DNA of 7,645 bases from Lachnospiraceae bacterium (GCA_017964745.1 JAGCRJ010000151.1:1-7645), one strand, 5' to 3'; shown: positions 1-6,196, counted from the stretch's first letter. Numbers and translations: made by a program. The notes: a model not told the origin generated them from the letters alone.

Positions 1-1260
1 ATAGAAAATGTCGGGGCCGATACAGGATATTATTATCTTCCCTACCATTCAATGAATGCCGTGGGAGATAAGGACGGCGAATCGGTCATCACATATGTTC
101 CTTCGCCCGCAGATGTATTCTATGAAACAGATGATATCGGAATGCTCGAATACTCCGAATTTGTATTCAGCAATTATACTTATGTTCCCGAAGACCTGAT
201 ACCCGTCCTCGATGAAACGGTCAAAAAAGCCGACATGATCAACGATGACAGAACGTATCAGGGAATGCTGTACAGCTGTTCACGCCTGGAACAGTACTTT
301 GCCGAGAATTACAGATATTCCCTTCAGCCGGGAAGAACACCGCTCGGCAGGGATGTTGTCGAATATTTCCTTTCATCACAGGACAGAGGTTATTGTATGC
401 ACTTTGCATCGGCGGCAACCCTGATACTCAGATATGTCGGCATCCCGGCAAGATACTGCGAGGGCTATGCGCTCACCGCAAACCAGCTGGCGGAGGGCGA
501 ACTTCTTATCGATGAAAACGGAGACAGAAAAGTAAAGGTCGAAATCTCCGATGCCCAGGCACATGCATGGGTAGAGATATACATACCGGGTTACGGATGG
601 ATCCCTTACGAAATGACACCTCCGTCATTCGATGAGGATGAAGCGGTTCCGATGAACGGTATCATGGGAATCCTTTCCGGTCTCTTCAGCTCGGCGACAA
701 GGGATGACGGTGCGGAAGAAGGCGGTGCGGGAGAAGGCGCCGAAGCCGGCGCGAGCGCGTTCAGGAGGATTTACGGCAGCATCGAATTCCTTATAAAGCC
801 TCTCGGTTTTACCGTTGTCACAGTGATACTGATACTTCTTCTGATACCCTTTGTGAAGGAAGTGATCACACTCATCAGGATCGGAAGCATGAAAAAGAAA
901 GGCAATTACAGCGATGCCCTTCTTGTCAGATACAGATCCTATGTTAAGAAGCTTTACGACAAAAAGCTTGTCGCATCCGTTAATACCGACAGCGTCGATC
1001 TTGCGGCGGAGCTTGCCGGAGTCCTTAAGAAGCTTGCCGAAGCCGGCGAAGTTAAATCCGCCTTCGAACGCATGGGTGATCCGGAAGACAAGATCCTGAG
1101 CATAGGCCGCACGGTCAGGACCGCGGCATTTTCCAATGAAAGCATATCCGATCCCGATTACAGGGAAACCTGTAAGGCCATGAAGGATGTGCTGAAGTCA
1201 CTTTCGGGTATCCGCTCAAAAAAGGTAAAATCCTTGCAAAAAAGTGTGGAAACTGTATAA
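1..1260 (+). CDS. Transglutaminase-like membrane protein, 3' part (5' end outside window)
   Basis: The frame is open from base 1, so the ATG at 52 is probably internal and the gene starts upstream. The visible 419 codons contain a transglutaminase-like (papain-fold) domain. The nucleophile is Cys at bases 394-396 in GYCMHFASA. The His is at 562-564 in AHAWVEIYIPGYGW. The acidic third position is Glu at 610-612 in PYEMTP, where many relatives have Asp. A Gly/Ala/Glu-rich linker (about 706-765) leads to one transmembrane segment (about 799-858, PLGFTVVTVILILLLIPFV). A charged cytoplasmic tail of about 130 residues follows, resembling the DUF4129 region of TgpA-type proteins. In that family the missing N-terminus usually holds several membrane helices, with the catalytic domain outside the cell. 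The physiological substrate is not known from sequence; peptide or cell-surface protein processing is plausible. The domain call is firm. The gene looks unrelated in function to the glycerol operon behind it. Confidence 0.88.
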   Translation: MENVGADTGYYYLPYHSMNAVGDKDGESVITYVPSPADVFYETDDIGMLEYSEFVFSNYTYVPEDLIPVLDETVKKADMINDDRTYQGMLYSCSRLEQYFAENYRYSLQPGRTPLGRDVVEYFLSSQDRGYCMHFASAATLILRYVGIPARYCEGYALTANQLAEGELLIDENGDRKVKVEISDAQAHAWVEIYIPGYGWIPYEMTPPSFDEDEAVPMNGIMGILSGLFSSATRDDGAEEGGAGEGAEAGASAFRRIYGSIEFLIKPLGFTVVTVILILLLIPFVKEVITLIRIGSMKKKGNYSDALLVRYRSYVKKLYDKKLVASVNTDSVDLAAELAGVLKKLAEAGEVKSAFERMGDPEDKILSIGRTVRTAAFSNESISDPDYRETCKAMKDVLKSLSGIRSKKVKSLQKSVETV

Positions 1261-1261
1261 T
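1234..1261 (+). promoter_or_regulatory. Predicted sigma-A-type promoter of the glycerol operon
   Basis: The -35 box TTGCAA (1234-1239, 4 of 6 consensus bases) lies 16 bases from a perfect -10 box TATAAT (1256-1261). An A6 tract (1218-1223) and an AAAA run (1227-1230) sit just upstream. Transcription would start near 1268, giving a leader of about 39 bases before the ATG at 1307. The promoter lies inside the last codons of the preceding gene, whose stop codon overlaps the -10 box. Confidence 0.6.
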
Positions 1262-1275
1262 TAATTATAGTTTCC
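1248..1275 (+). promoter_or_regulatory. Inverted repeat over the -10 box and start site: candidate operator or hairpin
   Basis: Perfect 7-bp arms GGAAACT (1248-1254) and AGTTTCC (1269-1275) flank a 14-base AT-rich centre. The stretch 1256-1269 is itself a 14-base palindrome (TATAATTAATTATA). The dyad covers the -10 box and the expected start site, a typical place for a repressor operator. Read as RNA it could also form a bulged hairpin at the end of the upstream transcript, but no clean U-tract follows it. No regulator is encoded in the window. Confidence 0.4.
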
Positions 1276-1306
1276 GATATCTGTTTTGGTATGACGGAGG
1301 GATCAT

Positions 1307-2752
1307 ATGAAGGATGTCACGATAATTGGAGCAGGTGTCGTCGGATGTGCGATAGCCAGGGAACTTTCAAGATACGATCTCGATGTGGCTGTCTTCGAAA
1401 AAGAAGCCGATGTCTGCGAGGGCACATCCAAAGCCAACAGCGGAATAGTCCATTCCGGATATGATGCAAAACCCGGCACTCTTAAAGCCCGGTTCAATGT
1501 GGAGGGCAATCGTCTTATCCACGAACTTTCCAAGGAACTAGATTTCCCGTTCAAAGAAAACGGCTCACTCATCCTTGCTCTTGAAGAGGAAGGAAGAAAG
1601 GGCCTTGAAGAGCTGCTGGAACGCGGTAACAAAAACGGCGTTCCGGGTCTTCGTATTGTCGAAAAAGAAGAATTAAAAGAGATGGAACCGAATGTTTCGG
1701 AGAATGCGGTCTGTGCTCTCTATGCTCCGACCGGAGGCATTGTCTGTCCTTTTAACATGACGTATGCATTTGCGGAAAATGCTGCGGACAACGGTGTTTC
1801 CTTTGTCTTCGAAGGCGTTACGGGGATCGAAAAGCTTAAGGATGAAACCGGAGAGGTCTTCTACAGGATCACTGCCGGAAAAGAGACTGTCGATACAAGG
1901 ACTGTTGTAAATGCTGCGGGTGTATATGCGGACGTATTTCACAATATGGTCTGCGAAAAGAAGATCCACATCACACCCGTGAAGGGACAGTACTGCCTTA
2001 TGGATAAGACAGCGGGAGGATATGTAAAGCATACCCTTTTCCAGCTGCCCACAAAATCCGGCAAAGGAATACTGGTAACTCCCACAGTACACGGAAATCT
2101 TATGTACGGCCCGACCGCCGATGAAGCGGGCGACTGCGAGGATACTTCCACTACAGCGGAGGGACTTGATACCGTTCTTTCCAAAGCATCTCTTTCCGTG
2201 GAGGATCTGCCGCGCAAGACGATCACTTCTTTTGCGGGACTAAGGGCACGTGAGGACGGAAGGGATTTCATAATAGGTGAAGCGGATGATGCACCGGGAT
2301 TCTTCGATGCGGCCGGAATAGAGTCGCCCGGACTTACCGCCGCTCCCGCGATCGGCGTGCATCTTGCGAAGCTCATCGCAGCAAAGCTTAATGCACCTGA
2401 AAAGAAGGATTTTGATCCGGTGAGAAAAGGAATACCGAGCATCGCACTCGCATCCGATGAGGAAAGAGCGGAGCTTATAAAGAAGGATCCCCTGTATGCA
2501 AAGGTCGTCTGCAGGTGCGAGCTTGTCACCGAGGGCGAGATAAGGGATGCTATAGAAAGAACACTCGGAGCGACAACCGTTGACGGTGTGAAAAGAAGGA
2601 CCAGAGCGGGAATGGGAAGATGCCAGACGGGGTTCTGCCTTGCGAGGACCATCCCGATACTTGCGGAGCTTCTCGGAAAGAGCACGGATGAGATCGAAAA
2701 GAGCGGTCACGGTTCGTACTACATCGACGGTGAGATCAAGGATACACTGTAA
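1307..2752 (+). CDS. GlpA-type FAD-dependent glycerol-3-phosphate dehydrogenase with [2Fe-2S] domain
   Basis: This 481-residue flavoprotein probably oxidises sn-glycerol-3-phosphate to dihydroxyacetone phosphate. The N-terminus has the FAD-binding Rossmann motif IIGAGVVGCAIARELS, ending in an acidic residue at VFEKE. GTSKANSGIVHSGYDAKPGTLKAR follows, in the form typical of the GlpA/GlpO and L-2-hydroxyglutarate oxidase (COG0579) group. A late FAD/substrate region reads AGLRARED and GIESPGLTAAP. The last ~85 residues form a BFD-like [2Fe-2S] domain with Cys402, Cys404, Cys439 and Cys444 (C-x-C...C-x4-C), as in anaerobic GlpA. The start follows CGGAGGG (1295-1301) at 5 bases. The next gene's ribosome binding site overlaps this stop codon, so the two are translated from one message. 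The family alone cannot separate glycerol-3-phosphate from other 2-hydroxy substrates such as L-2-hydroxyglutarate. The linked glycerol kinase favours glycerol-3-phosphate. Confidence 0.85.
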   Translation: MKDVTIIGAGVVGCAIARELSRYDLDVAVFEKEADVCEGTSKANSGIVHSGYDAKPGTLKARFNVEGNRLIHELSKELDFPFKENGSLILALEEEGRKGLEELLERGNKNGVPGLRIVEKEELKEMEPNVSENAVCALYAPTGGIVCPFNMTYAFAENAADNGVSFVFEGVTGIEKLKDETGEVFYRITAGKETVDTRTVVNAAGVYADVFHNMVCEKKIHITPVKGQYCLMDKTAGGYVKHTLFQLPTKSGKGILVTPTVHGNLMYGPTADEAGDCEDTSTTAEGLDTVLSKASLSVEDLPRKTITSFAGLRAREDGRDFIIGEADDAPGFFDAAGIESPGLTAAPAIGVHLAKLIAAKLNAPEKKDFDPVRKGIPSIALASDEERAELIKKDPLYAKVVCRCELVTEGEIRDAIERTLGATTVDGVKRRTRAGMGRCQTGFCLARTIPILAELLGKSTDEIEKSGHGSYYIDGEIKDTL

Positions 2753-2761
2753 GGAGCGGAT

Positions 2762-4069
2762 ATGTCAGAGATAAAAAAAGATCTCGTTATAATAGGCGGC
2801 GGTCCGGCGGGCCTTGCAGCGGCCGTGAGCGCAGCAGGTGAGGGCGTAAAGGACATACTGATCATCGAAAGGGATATCCGTCTCGGAGGTATCCTTAATC
2901 AGTGCATACACAACGGCTTCGGGCTCCATACATTCAAGGAGGAGCTTACGGGCCCGGAATATGCGGACAGATATATCGACATGGTCCGCAAAGAGCAGAT
3001 TCCTTATATGCTCGATACCATGGTCGTCGATCTTTCCTTTGACGAAAAGACGGGAGAGAAGATCGTCACCGCGATGAACAAAACGGAAGGGCTTTTCTAT
3101 GTAAGAGCCCGTGCCGTGATACTTGCCATGGGCTGCCGTGAAAGACCCAGAGGTGCTCTGAACATTCCCGGCTTCAGACCGAGCGGTATCTATTCCGCGG
3201 GAACGGCACAGTACTACACCAATATGGAAGGAAAGCTTCCGGGAAGAAAGGTCGTCATCCTCGGATCAGGCGATATCGGACTCATCATGGCAAGACGCAT
3301 GACATATGAGGGAGCAAAGGTACTCTGCGTTGCCGAGCTCCAGCCTTATTCCGGAGGGCTTAAGAGAAACATCGTCCAGTGTCTCGATGATTTCGACATT
3401 CCGCTTCTTCTCAGCCACACGGTCGTCGATATCAAAGGAAAGAGAAGAGTCGAGGGCGTTACGATCGCCGAGGTCGATGAAAACAAAAAGCCGATTCCGG
3501 GATCCGAGGTGTTCTATGAATGCGATACCCTCCTTCTTTCCTGCGGACTGATCCCTGAGAACGAGCTGACGGATAAGCTCGGAGCGAAGATGAATCCTGT
3601 TACCGGAGGTGCGTTCGTAAACGAAAGCCTGGAGACGGATGTGCCCGGTGTGTTTGCCTGCGGAAACGTTCTCCATGTCCATGACCTCGTCGATTATGTT
3701 TCGGGTGAAGCGGCTGCTGCCGGTAAGAATGCGGCAGATCATATTCTCGGAAAGAATGCACAGGAAAATGACGGAAATGTCATAAATATAAAGACGGAAA
3801 ACGGAGTAAGGTATTCCGTTCCTTCCGTTGTAAGACCCGCATATATGCCGGATACACTTACCGTAAGATTCCGTGTCGGCAACGAATACCGCGACAAGAA
3901 TCTTTCGGTATATCTGGACGGAAAGCAGCTGATGAAGCTGCCCAAGCGTATCATGGCACCCGGAGAGATGGAGCAGATCATACTTGTAAAGAGCAAGGTC
4001 AGCGAGATCATTTCCGAAAGCGGCGTTAAAGAACACGAACTCATCATCCGCGTCGAGGATAAGGAATAA
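2762..4069 (+). CDS. FAD/NAD-dependent oxidoreductase, partner of the GlpA-type dehydrogenase
   Basis: This 435-residue protein belongs to the pyridine-nucleotide-disulphide oxidoreductase fold. An FAD site is at residues 8-38 (LVIIGGGPAGLAAA, ending IIERD). GGILNQCIHNGFG with Cys48 follows. The ILAMGCRERPRG stretch precedes a second Rossmann motif at 164-192 (VVILGSGDIG, ending at Glu192), where an acidic residue usually means NAD(H) rather than NADP(H). The second FAD motif is VPGVFACGN (294-302). The last ~100 residues form a separate, probably beta-rich domain. AAGGAG (2751-2756) overlaps the stop of the previous gene and sits 5 bases from this ATG. In E. coli the GlpA partner is GlpB plus the membrane iron-sulphur protein GlpC. 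Here this protein fills the partner position and probably moves electrons between the GlpA-type subunit and NAD+ or another carrier. The fold is certain; the electron acceptor is inferred. Confidence 0.85.
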   Translation: MSEIKKDLVIIGGGPAGLAAAVSAAGEGVKDILIIERDIRLGGILNQCIHNGFGLHTFKEELTGPEYADRYIDMVRKEQIPYMLDTMVVDLSFDEKTGEKIVTAMNKTEGLFYVRARAVILAMGCRERPRGALNIPGFRPSGIYSAGTAQYYTNMEGKLPGRKVVILGSGDIGLIMARRMTYEGAKVLCVAELQPYSGGLKRNIVQCLDDFDIPLLLSHTVVDIKGKRRVEGVTIAEVDENKKPIPGSEVFYECDTLLLSCGLIPENELTDKLGAKMNPVTGGAFVNESLETDVPGVFACGNVLHVHDLVDYVSGEAAAAGKNAADHILGKNAQENDGNVINIKTENGVRYSVPSVVRPAYMPDTLTVRFRVGNEYRDKNLSVYLDGKQLMKLPKRIMAPGEMEQIILVKSKVSEIISESGVKEHELIIRVEDKE

Positions 4070-4073
4070 CAAT

Positions 4074-4439
4074 ATGGAAACACGTGAGCTTACATGTATA
4101 AGATGCCCGATAGGCTGCCACATAACGGTGGAACTTGAAAACGGTGAAGTAAAGAACATCACCGGCAATTCCTGTCCGAGAGGCGAGGAGTATGCCGCAA
4201 GTGAAGTCACACATCCCGTGCGCACCGTCACCAGTCTTGTCAACGTGACCGGCGGGGAGAGACCCGTGGTATCGGTAAAGACCGCCGGAGATGTTCCCAA
4301 GGAAAAAATGATGGATGTTGTGGCTGCGCTTAAGAGCGTGACGGTCGAAGCACCGGTCGCTATCGGTGATGTCGTCGTTAAAGATATTGAGGGCACCGGA
4401 GCGGATGTCGTTGCCACATCGAATGTTGCGAAGAAATAA
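4074..4439 (+). CDS. DUF1667 four-cysteine protein of the glycerol operon
   Basis: This small 121-residue protein has an N-terminal cysteine motif C8-x2-C11-x3-C15 and a fourth Cys34 in NSCPRGEEYA, followed by EVTHPVRTVTSLV. This is the DUF1667 family pattern, commonly found next to the two oxidoreductases encoded just upstream. The cysteines probably bind an iron-sulphur cluster or a metal. The spacing of the first three matches the C-x2-C-x3-C start of the [4Fe-4S] site in molybdopterin oxidoreductases, although no cofactor is proven. The C-terminal ~75 residues have no motif I recognise; a valine-rich run (VVAALKSVTVEAPVAIGDVV) is notable. The ATG is 4 bases after the previous stop, with AAGGA (4061-4065) inside the upstream gene. 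The likely role is a small electron-transfer or assembly subunit of the dehydrogenase complex. It is soluble, with no membrane segment seen. Confidence 0.8.
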   Translation: METRELTCIRCPIGCHITVELENGEVKNITGNSCPRGEEYAASEVTHPVRTVTSLVNVTGGERPVVSVKTAGDVPKEKMMDVVAALKSVTVEAPVAIGDVVVKDIEGTGADVVATSNVAKK

Positions 4440-4448
4440 TGAGTTTAT

Positions 4449-4474
4449 GTGATCCGCAGCCGGATCACTCTTTT
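4449..4474 (+). terminator. Hairpin with short U-run between the DUF1667 gene and glpK (partial terminator or processing site)
   Basis: A perfect 8-bp stem, GTGATCCG (4449-4456) with CGGATCAC (4461-4468), closes a CAGC tetraloop and is followed by TCTTTT (4469-4474). It fills most of the 50-base gap between the two genes. The T-run is short, so it probably terminates only partly, or it marks an RNA processing or stability site that sets the glpK message level apart from the upstream genes. No separate glpK promoter is seen after it. Confidence 0.45.
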
Positions 4475-4477
4475 ACC

Positions 4478-4483
4478 GGGAGG
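4478..4483 (+). promoter_or_regulatory. Ribosome binding site that fixes the glpK start
   Basis: GGGAGG lies 6 bases upstream of ATG 4490. An in-frame ATG at 4439 overlaps the preceding stop codon but has no comparable site, and it would add 17 residues (MSLCDPQPDHSFTGRTD) that glycerol kinases do not have. Those codons also cover the hairpin. Confidence 0.75.
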
Positions 4484-4489
4484 ACGGAT

Positions 4490-5989
4490 ATGGAAAAATT
4501 TATCCTTGCACTCGATCAGGGAACAACAAGCTCAAGAGCGATAATCTTCGACAGGGACGCGAAGATAAAAGCGATCGCACAGAAGGAATTCGAACAGTAC
4601 TATCCCCAGCCCGGCTGGGTTGAACATAACCCCAGGGAGATCTGGTCATCGCAGCTTTCCGTTGCCAGGGAAGCAATGGCCAATCTCGGTATCGGTGCTT
4701 CCGACATAGCAGCGATCGGCATCACAAACCAGAGAGAGACAACCATAGTATGGGACAAGGAAACGGGAGAGCCTGTTTACAATGCGATCGTATGGCAGTG
4801 CAGAAGAACCGCACCCACCATAGACCGTATCGTTGCCGCCGGCCGCACTGATATGATCCGCGAAAAGACGGGCCTTGTTCCCGATGCGTATTTCAGCGCG
4901 AGCAAGATCGCATGGATCCTCGACAATGTGGACGGTGCAAGGGAGAGAGCGGAAAAAGGAAAGATCATCTTCGGAACGGTCGATACCTGGCTCATCTGGA
5001 ATCTCACCGGCGGACTCGTACACGTTACGGATTACACCAATGCGGCAAGGACCATGCTCTTCAACATCCACACTCTCGAATGGGACAAGGATCTTCTCAA
5101 GCTTTTCAACATTCCCGAGTGCATGCTTCCCGAGGTGAAGCCCAGCAGTGCGCAGTACGGTTATTCAAGCGAGAAGGTCATGGGCGGATGGATCCCTATA
5201 GCGGGAGCCGCAGGCGACCAGCAGGCCGCACTCTTCGGACAGTGCTGTTTTGATAAGGGCGATGTAAAGAATACATACGGAACCGGATCCTTCATTCTTA
5301 TGAACACCGGTGATATCCCCGTCGAATCCACGCACGGACTTCTTACTACCATAGCGGCAAGCACATCGGAAAAGCCCGAGTATGCGCTTGAAGGATCCGT
5401 CTTTGTCGCAGGTGCAGCAGTACAGTGGCTTCGCGACAGCATGCGTATGGTCAAGAGCGCCGCACAGACAGAGGAATATGCGGACCGTGTAGCTGACAGC
5501 GGCGGTATGTATGTCGTGCCCGCGTTTACCGGAATGGGAGCACCTTACTGGGATCAGTATGCGAGGGGCACCATTGTCGGCATAACAAGAGGAACGACCA
5601 AGGAACACTTTATCCGCGCAACGCTTGAATCCATCGCATATCAGTCGGTCGATGTGATGAAGGCGATGGAAGAGGATCTCGGAGAACCCATACAGGGACT
5701 TAAGGTCGACGGAGGAGCTTCCGCCAATAATTTCCTCATGAAATTCCAGGCCGATATGATGGGCACCACGGTCTACAGGCCCAAGTGTATCGAGACAACA
5801 GCGATGGGAGCGGCTTTTCTTGCCGGTCTTGCCGTTGAGTTTTTCAAGGATAAGGACGAGATCCGCTTTAAATGGGAACTCGGAAGAGAGTTTAAACCTT
5901 GTGACGACAGGGAATATGCAGATAAGTGCATGAAGGGCTGGCATAAGGCTGTCAAGTGCGCACTTTCCTGGTCGGATGACAAGGATTAA
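4490..5989 (+). CDS. glpK: Glycerol kinase
   Basis: GlpK catalyses ATP + glycerol -> sn-glycerol-3-phosphate + ADP in the cytoplasm, trapping glycerol that enters by diffusion or a facilitator. The 499 residues match the usual family length of about 500. The phosphate-binding start is ALDQGTTSSRAIIFD (Asp9). Glycerol-contacting residues appear as Arg82-Glu83 (TNQRET), Trp102 and Tyr134 (DAYFSASK). The catalytic base is Asp243 in GAAGDQQAALFGQ. The ATP side has NTYGTGSF, TRGTTKEHFIRATLESIAYQ and DGGASANNF. The protein appears intact. The segment just before the catalytic loop reads EKVMGGWIPIAG. In Bacillus and Enterococcus GlpK, from memory, this place holds a His (HFFG/HFYG) that the phosphotransferase protein HPr phosphorylates to activate the enzyme. 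Here the aligned residue is Lys229. glpK is the last gene of the operon. No glpF facilitator gene is seen nearby. Confidence 0.97.
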   Translation: MEKFILALDQGTTSSRAIIFDRDAKIKAIAQKEFEQYYPQPGWVEHNPREIWSSQLSVAREAMANLGIGASDIAAIGITNQRETTIVWDKETGEPVYNAIVWQCRRTAPTIDRIVAAGRTDMIREKTGLVPDAYFSASKIAWILDNVDGARERAEKGKIIFGTVDTWLIWNLTGGLVHVTDYTNAARTMLFNIHTLEWDKDLLKLFNIPECMLPEVKPSSAQYGYSSEKVMGGWIPIAGAAGDQQAALFGQCCFDKGDVKNTYGTGSFILMNTGDIPVESTHGLLTTIAASTSEKPEYALEGSVFVAGAAVQWLRDSMRMVKSAAQTEEYADRVADSGGMYVVPAFTGMGAPYWDQYARGTIVGITRGTTKEHFIRATLESIAYQSVDVMKAMEEDLGEPIQGLKVDGGASANNFLMKFQADMMGTTVYRPKCIETTAMGAAFLAGLAVEFFKDKDEIRFKWELGREFKPCDDREYADKCMKGWHKAVKCALSWSDDKD

Positions 5990-6049
5990 TATTCAACAAA
6001 AATCATAAAGCCGTATCGGCAAAATCTCACCAATTCTTCACTTTTGCAC

Positions 6050-6068
6050 AAAAAATAGCAAAAAATAG
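6050..6068 (+). promoter_or_regulatory. Two phased A6 tracts, UP-element-like
   Basis: AAAAAATAG occurs twice (6050-6058 and 6060-6068), exactly 10 bases apart, directly upstream of the predicted -35 box. A-tracts spaced by one helical turn bend DNA, and A-rich DNA here can contact the RNA polymerase alpha subunits. The pair supports a strong promoter at this point. Confidence 0.5.
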
Positions 6069-6097
6069 TTGCATTGACGAGGTAAATGTTTTATCAT
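6069..6097 (+). promoter_or_regulatory. Predicted promoter of the ABC transporter genes
   Basis: TTGCAT (6069-6074) and TATCAT (6092-6097, 5 of 6 consensus bases) are separated by 17 bases. The expected start is near 6104, giving a leader of about 93 bases before ATG 6197. The -35 match is weak (3 of 6), which would suit an activator or the A-tracts upstream. The 207-base gap after glpK and its AT-richness support a separate transcription unit. Confidence 0.5.
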
Positions 6098-6105
6098 TCT
6101 CCTCG
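6078..6105 (+). promoter_or_regulatory. Imperfect dyad over the -10 box: candidate operator
   Basis: CGAGGTAAATG (6078-6088) and CATTCTCCTCG (6095-6105) are inverted copies matching at 9 of 11 positions around a 6-base centre. The dyad spans the predicted -10 box and reaches the predicted start site, so a bound protein would block RNA polymerase. The regulator is unknown and is not encoded in the window. Confidence 0.45.
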
Positions 6106-6109
6106 AAAT

Positions 6110-6148
6110 CGATTAAGTATAACGTTTAAGTATATCGATTAAGGAATT
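6110..6148 (+). repeat. Three tandem 13-bp direct repeats in the transporter leader
   Basis: The units CGATTAAGTATAA (6110-6122), CGTTTAAGTATAT (6123-6135) and CGATTAAGGAATT (6136-6148) abut with no gap. Units 1 and 2 match at 11 of 13 bases. Units 1 and 3 match at 9 of 13, including the first eight, and share the 10-mer ATCGATTAAG. Each unit begins at a CG lying inside a short palindrome (ATCGAT or AACGTT). Ordered copies of this kind usually mark cooperative protein binding. They lie downstream of the predicted start site, so they may act as a roadblock operator, or may serve a promoter I did not identify. Confidence 0.6.
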
Positions 6149-6196
6149 ATTGCCTGACATACAAGCATTTTCAGAGCATAGAGGAAGGGCGCATCA

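Noticed and set aside
52..54. ATG 52 as the true start of the transglutaminase-like gene
   Set aside because: The frame is open to the window edge and there is no ribosome binding site before 52. The family also needs N-terminal membrane segments that are not present after it.
1939..2685. Minus-strand open frame of 248 codons opposite the GlpA-type gene
   Set aside because: It has a serine/proline-rich low-complexity product and no domain, and it overlaps a clearly conserved + strand flavoprotein.
3266..4417. Long open frame (383 codons) on the minus strand
   Set aside because: It lies wholly antisense to the FAD/NAD oxidoreductase and DUF1667 genes, its translation has no recognisable domain, and it reflects the codon bias of the real genes.
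4439..4489. Upstream in-frame ATG that would extend GlpK by 17 residues
   Set aside because: It lacks a good ribosome binding site, runs through the hairpin, and adds residues absent from the family. ATG 4490 with GGGAGG fits better.
5165..5944. Minus-strand open frame of 259 codons opposite glpK
   Set aside because: It is fully antisense to an intact glycerol kinase and has no recognisable protein features.
6010..6020. GCCG-TAT-CGGC as a terminator for the glycerol operon
   Set aside because: The stem has only 4 bp and no T-run follows on the + strand. I see no convincing terminator after glpK.
6074..6079. TTGACG as a better -35 box for the transporter promoter
   Set aside because: It matches the consensus well, but no acceptable -10 hexamer lies 16-18 bases downstream. 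TTGCAT at 6069 pairs with TATCAT at 17 bases.
6116..6131. Possible CcpA (cre) site around the central CG of the repeats
   Set aside because: The flanks do not fit the cre consensus and the sequence is better explained as the second copy of the 13-bp repeat.
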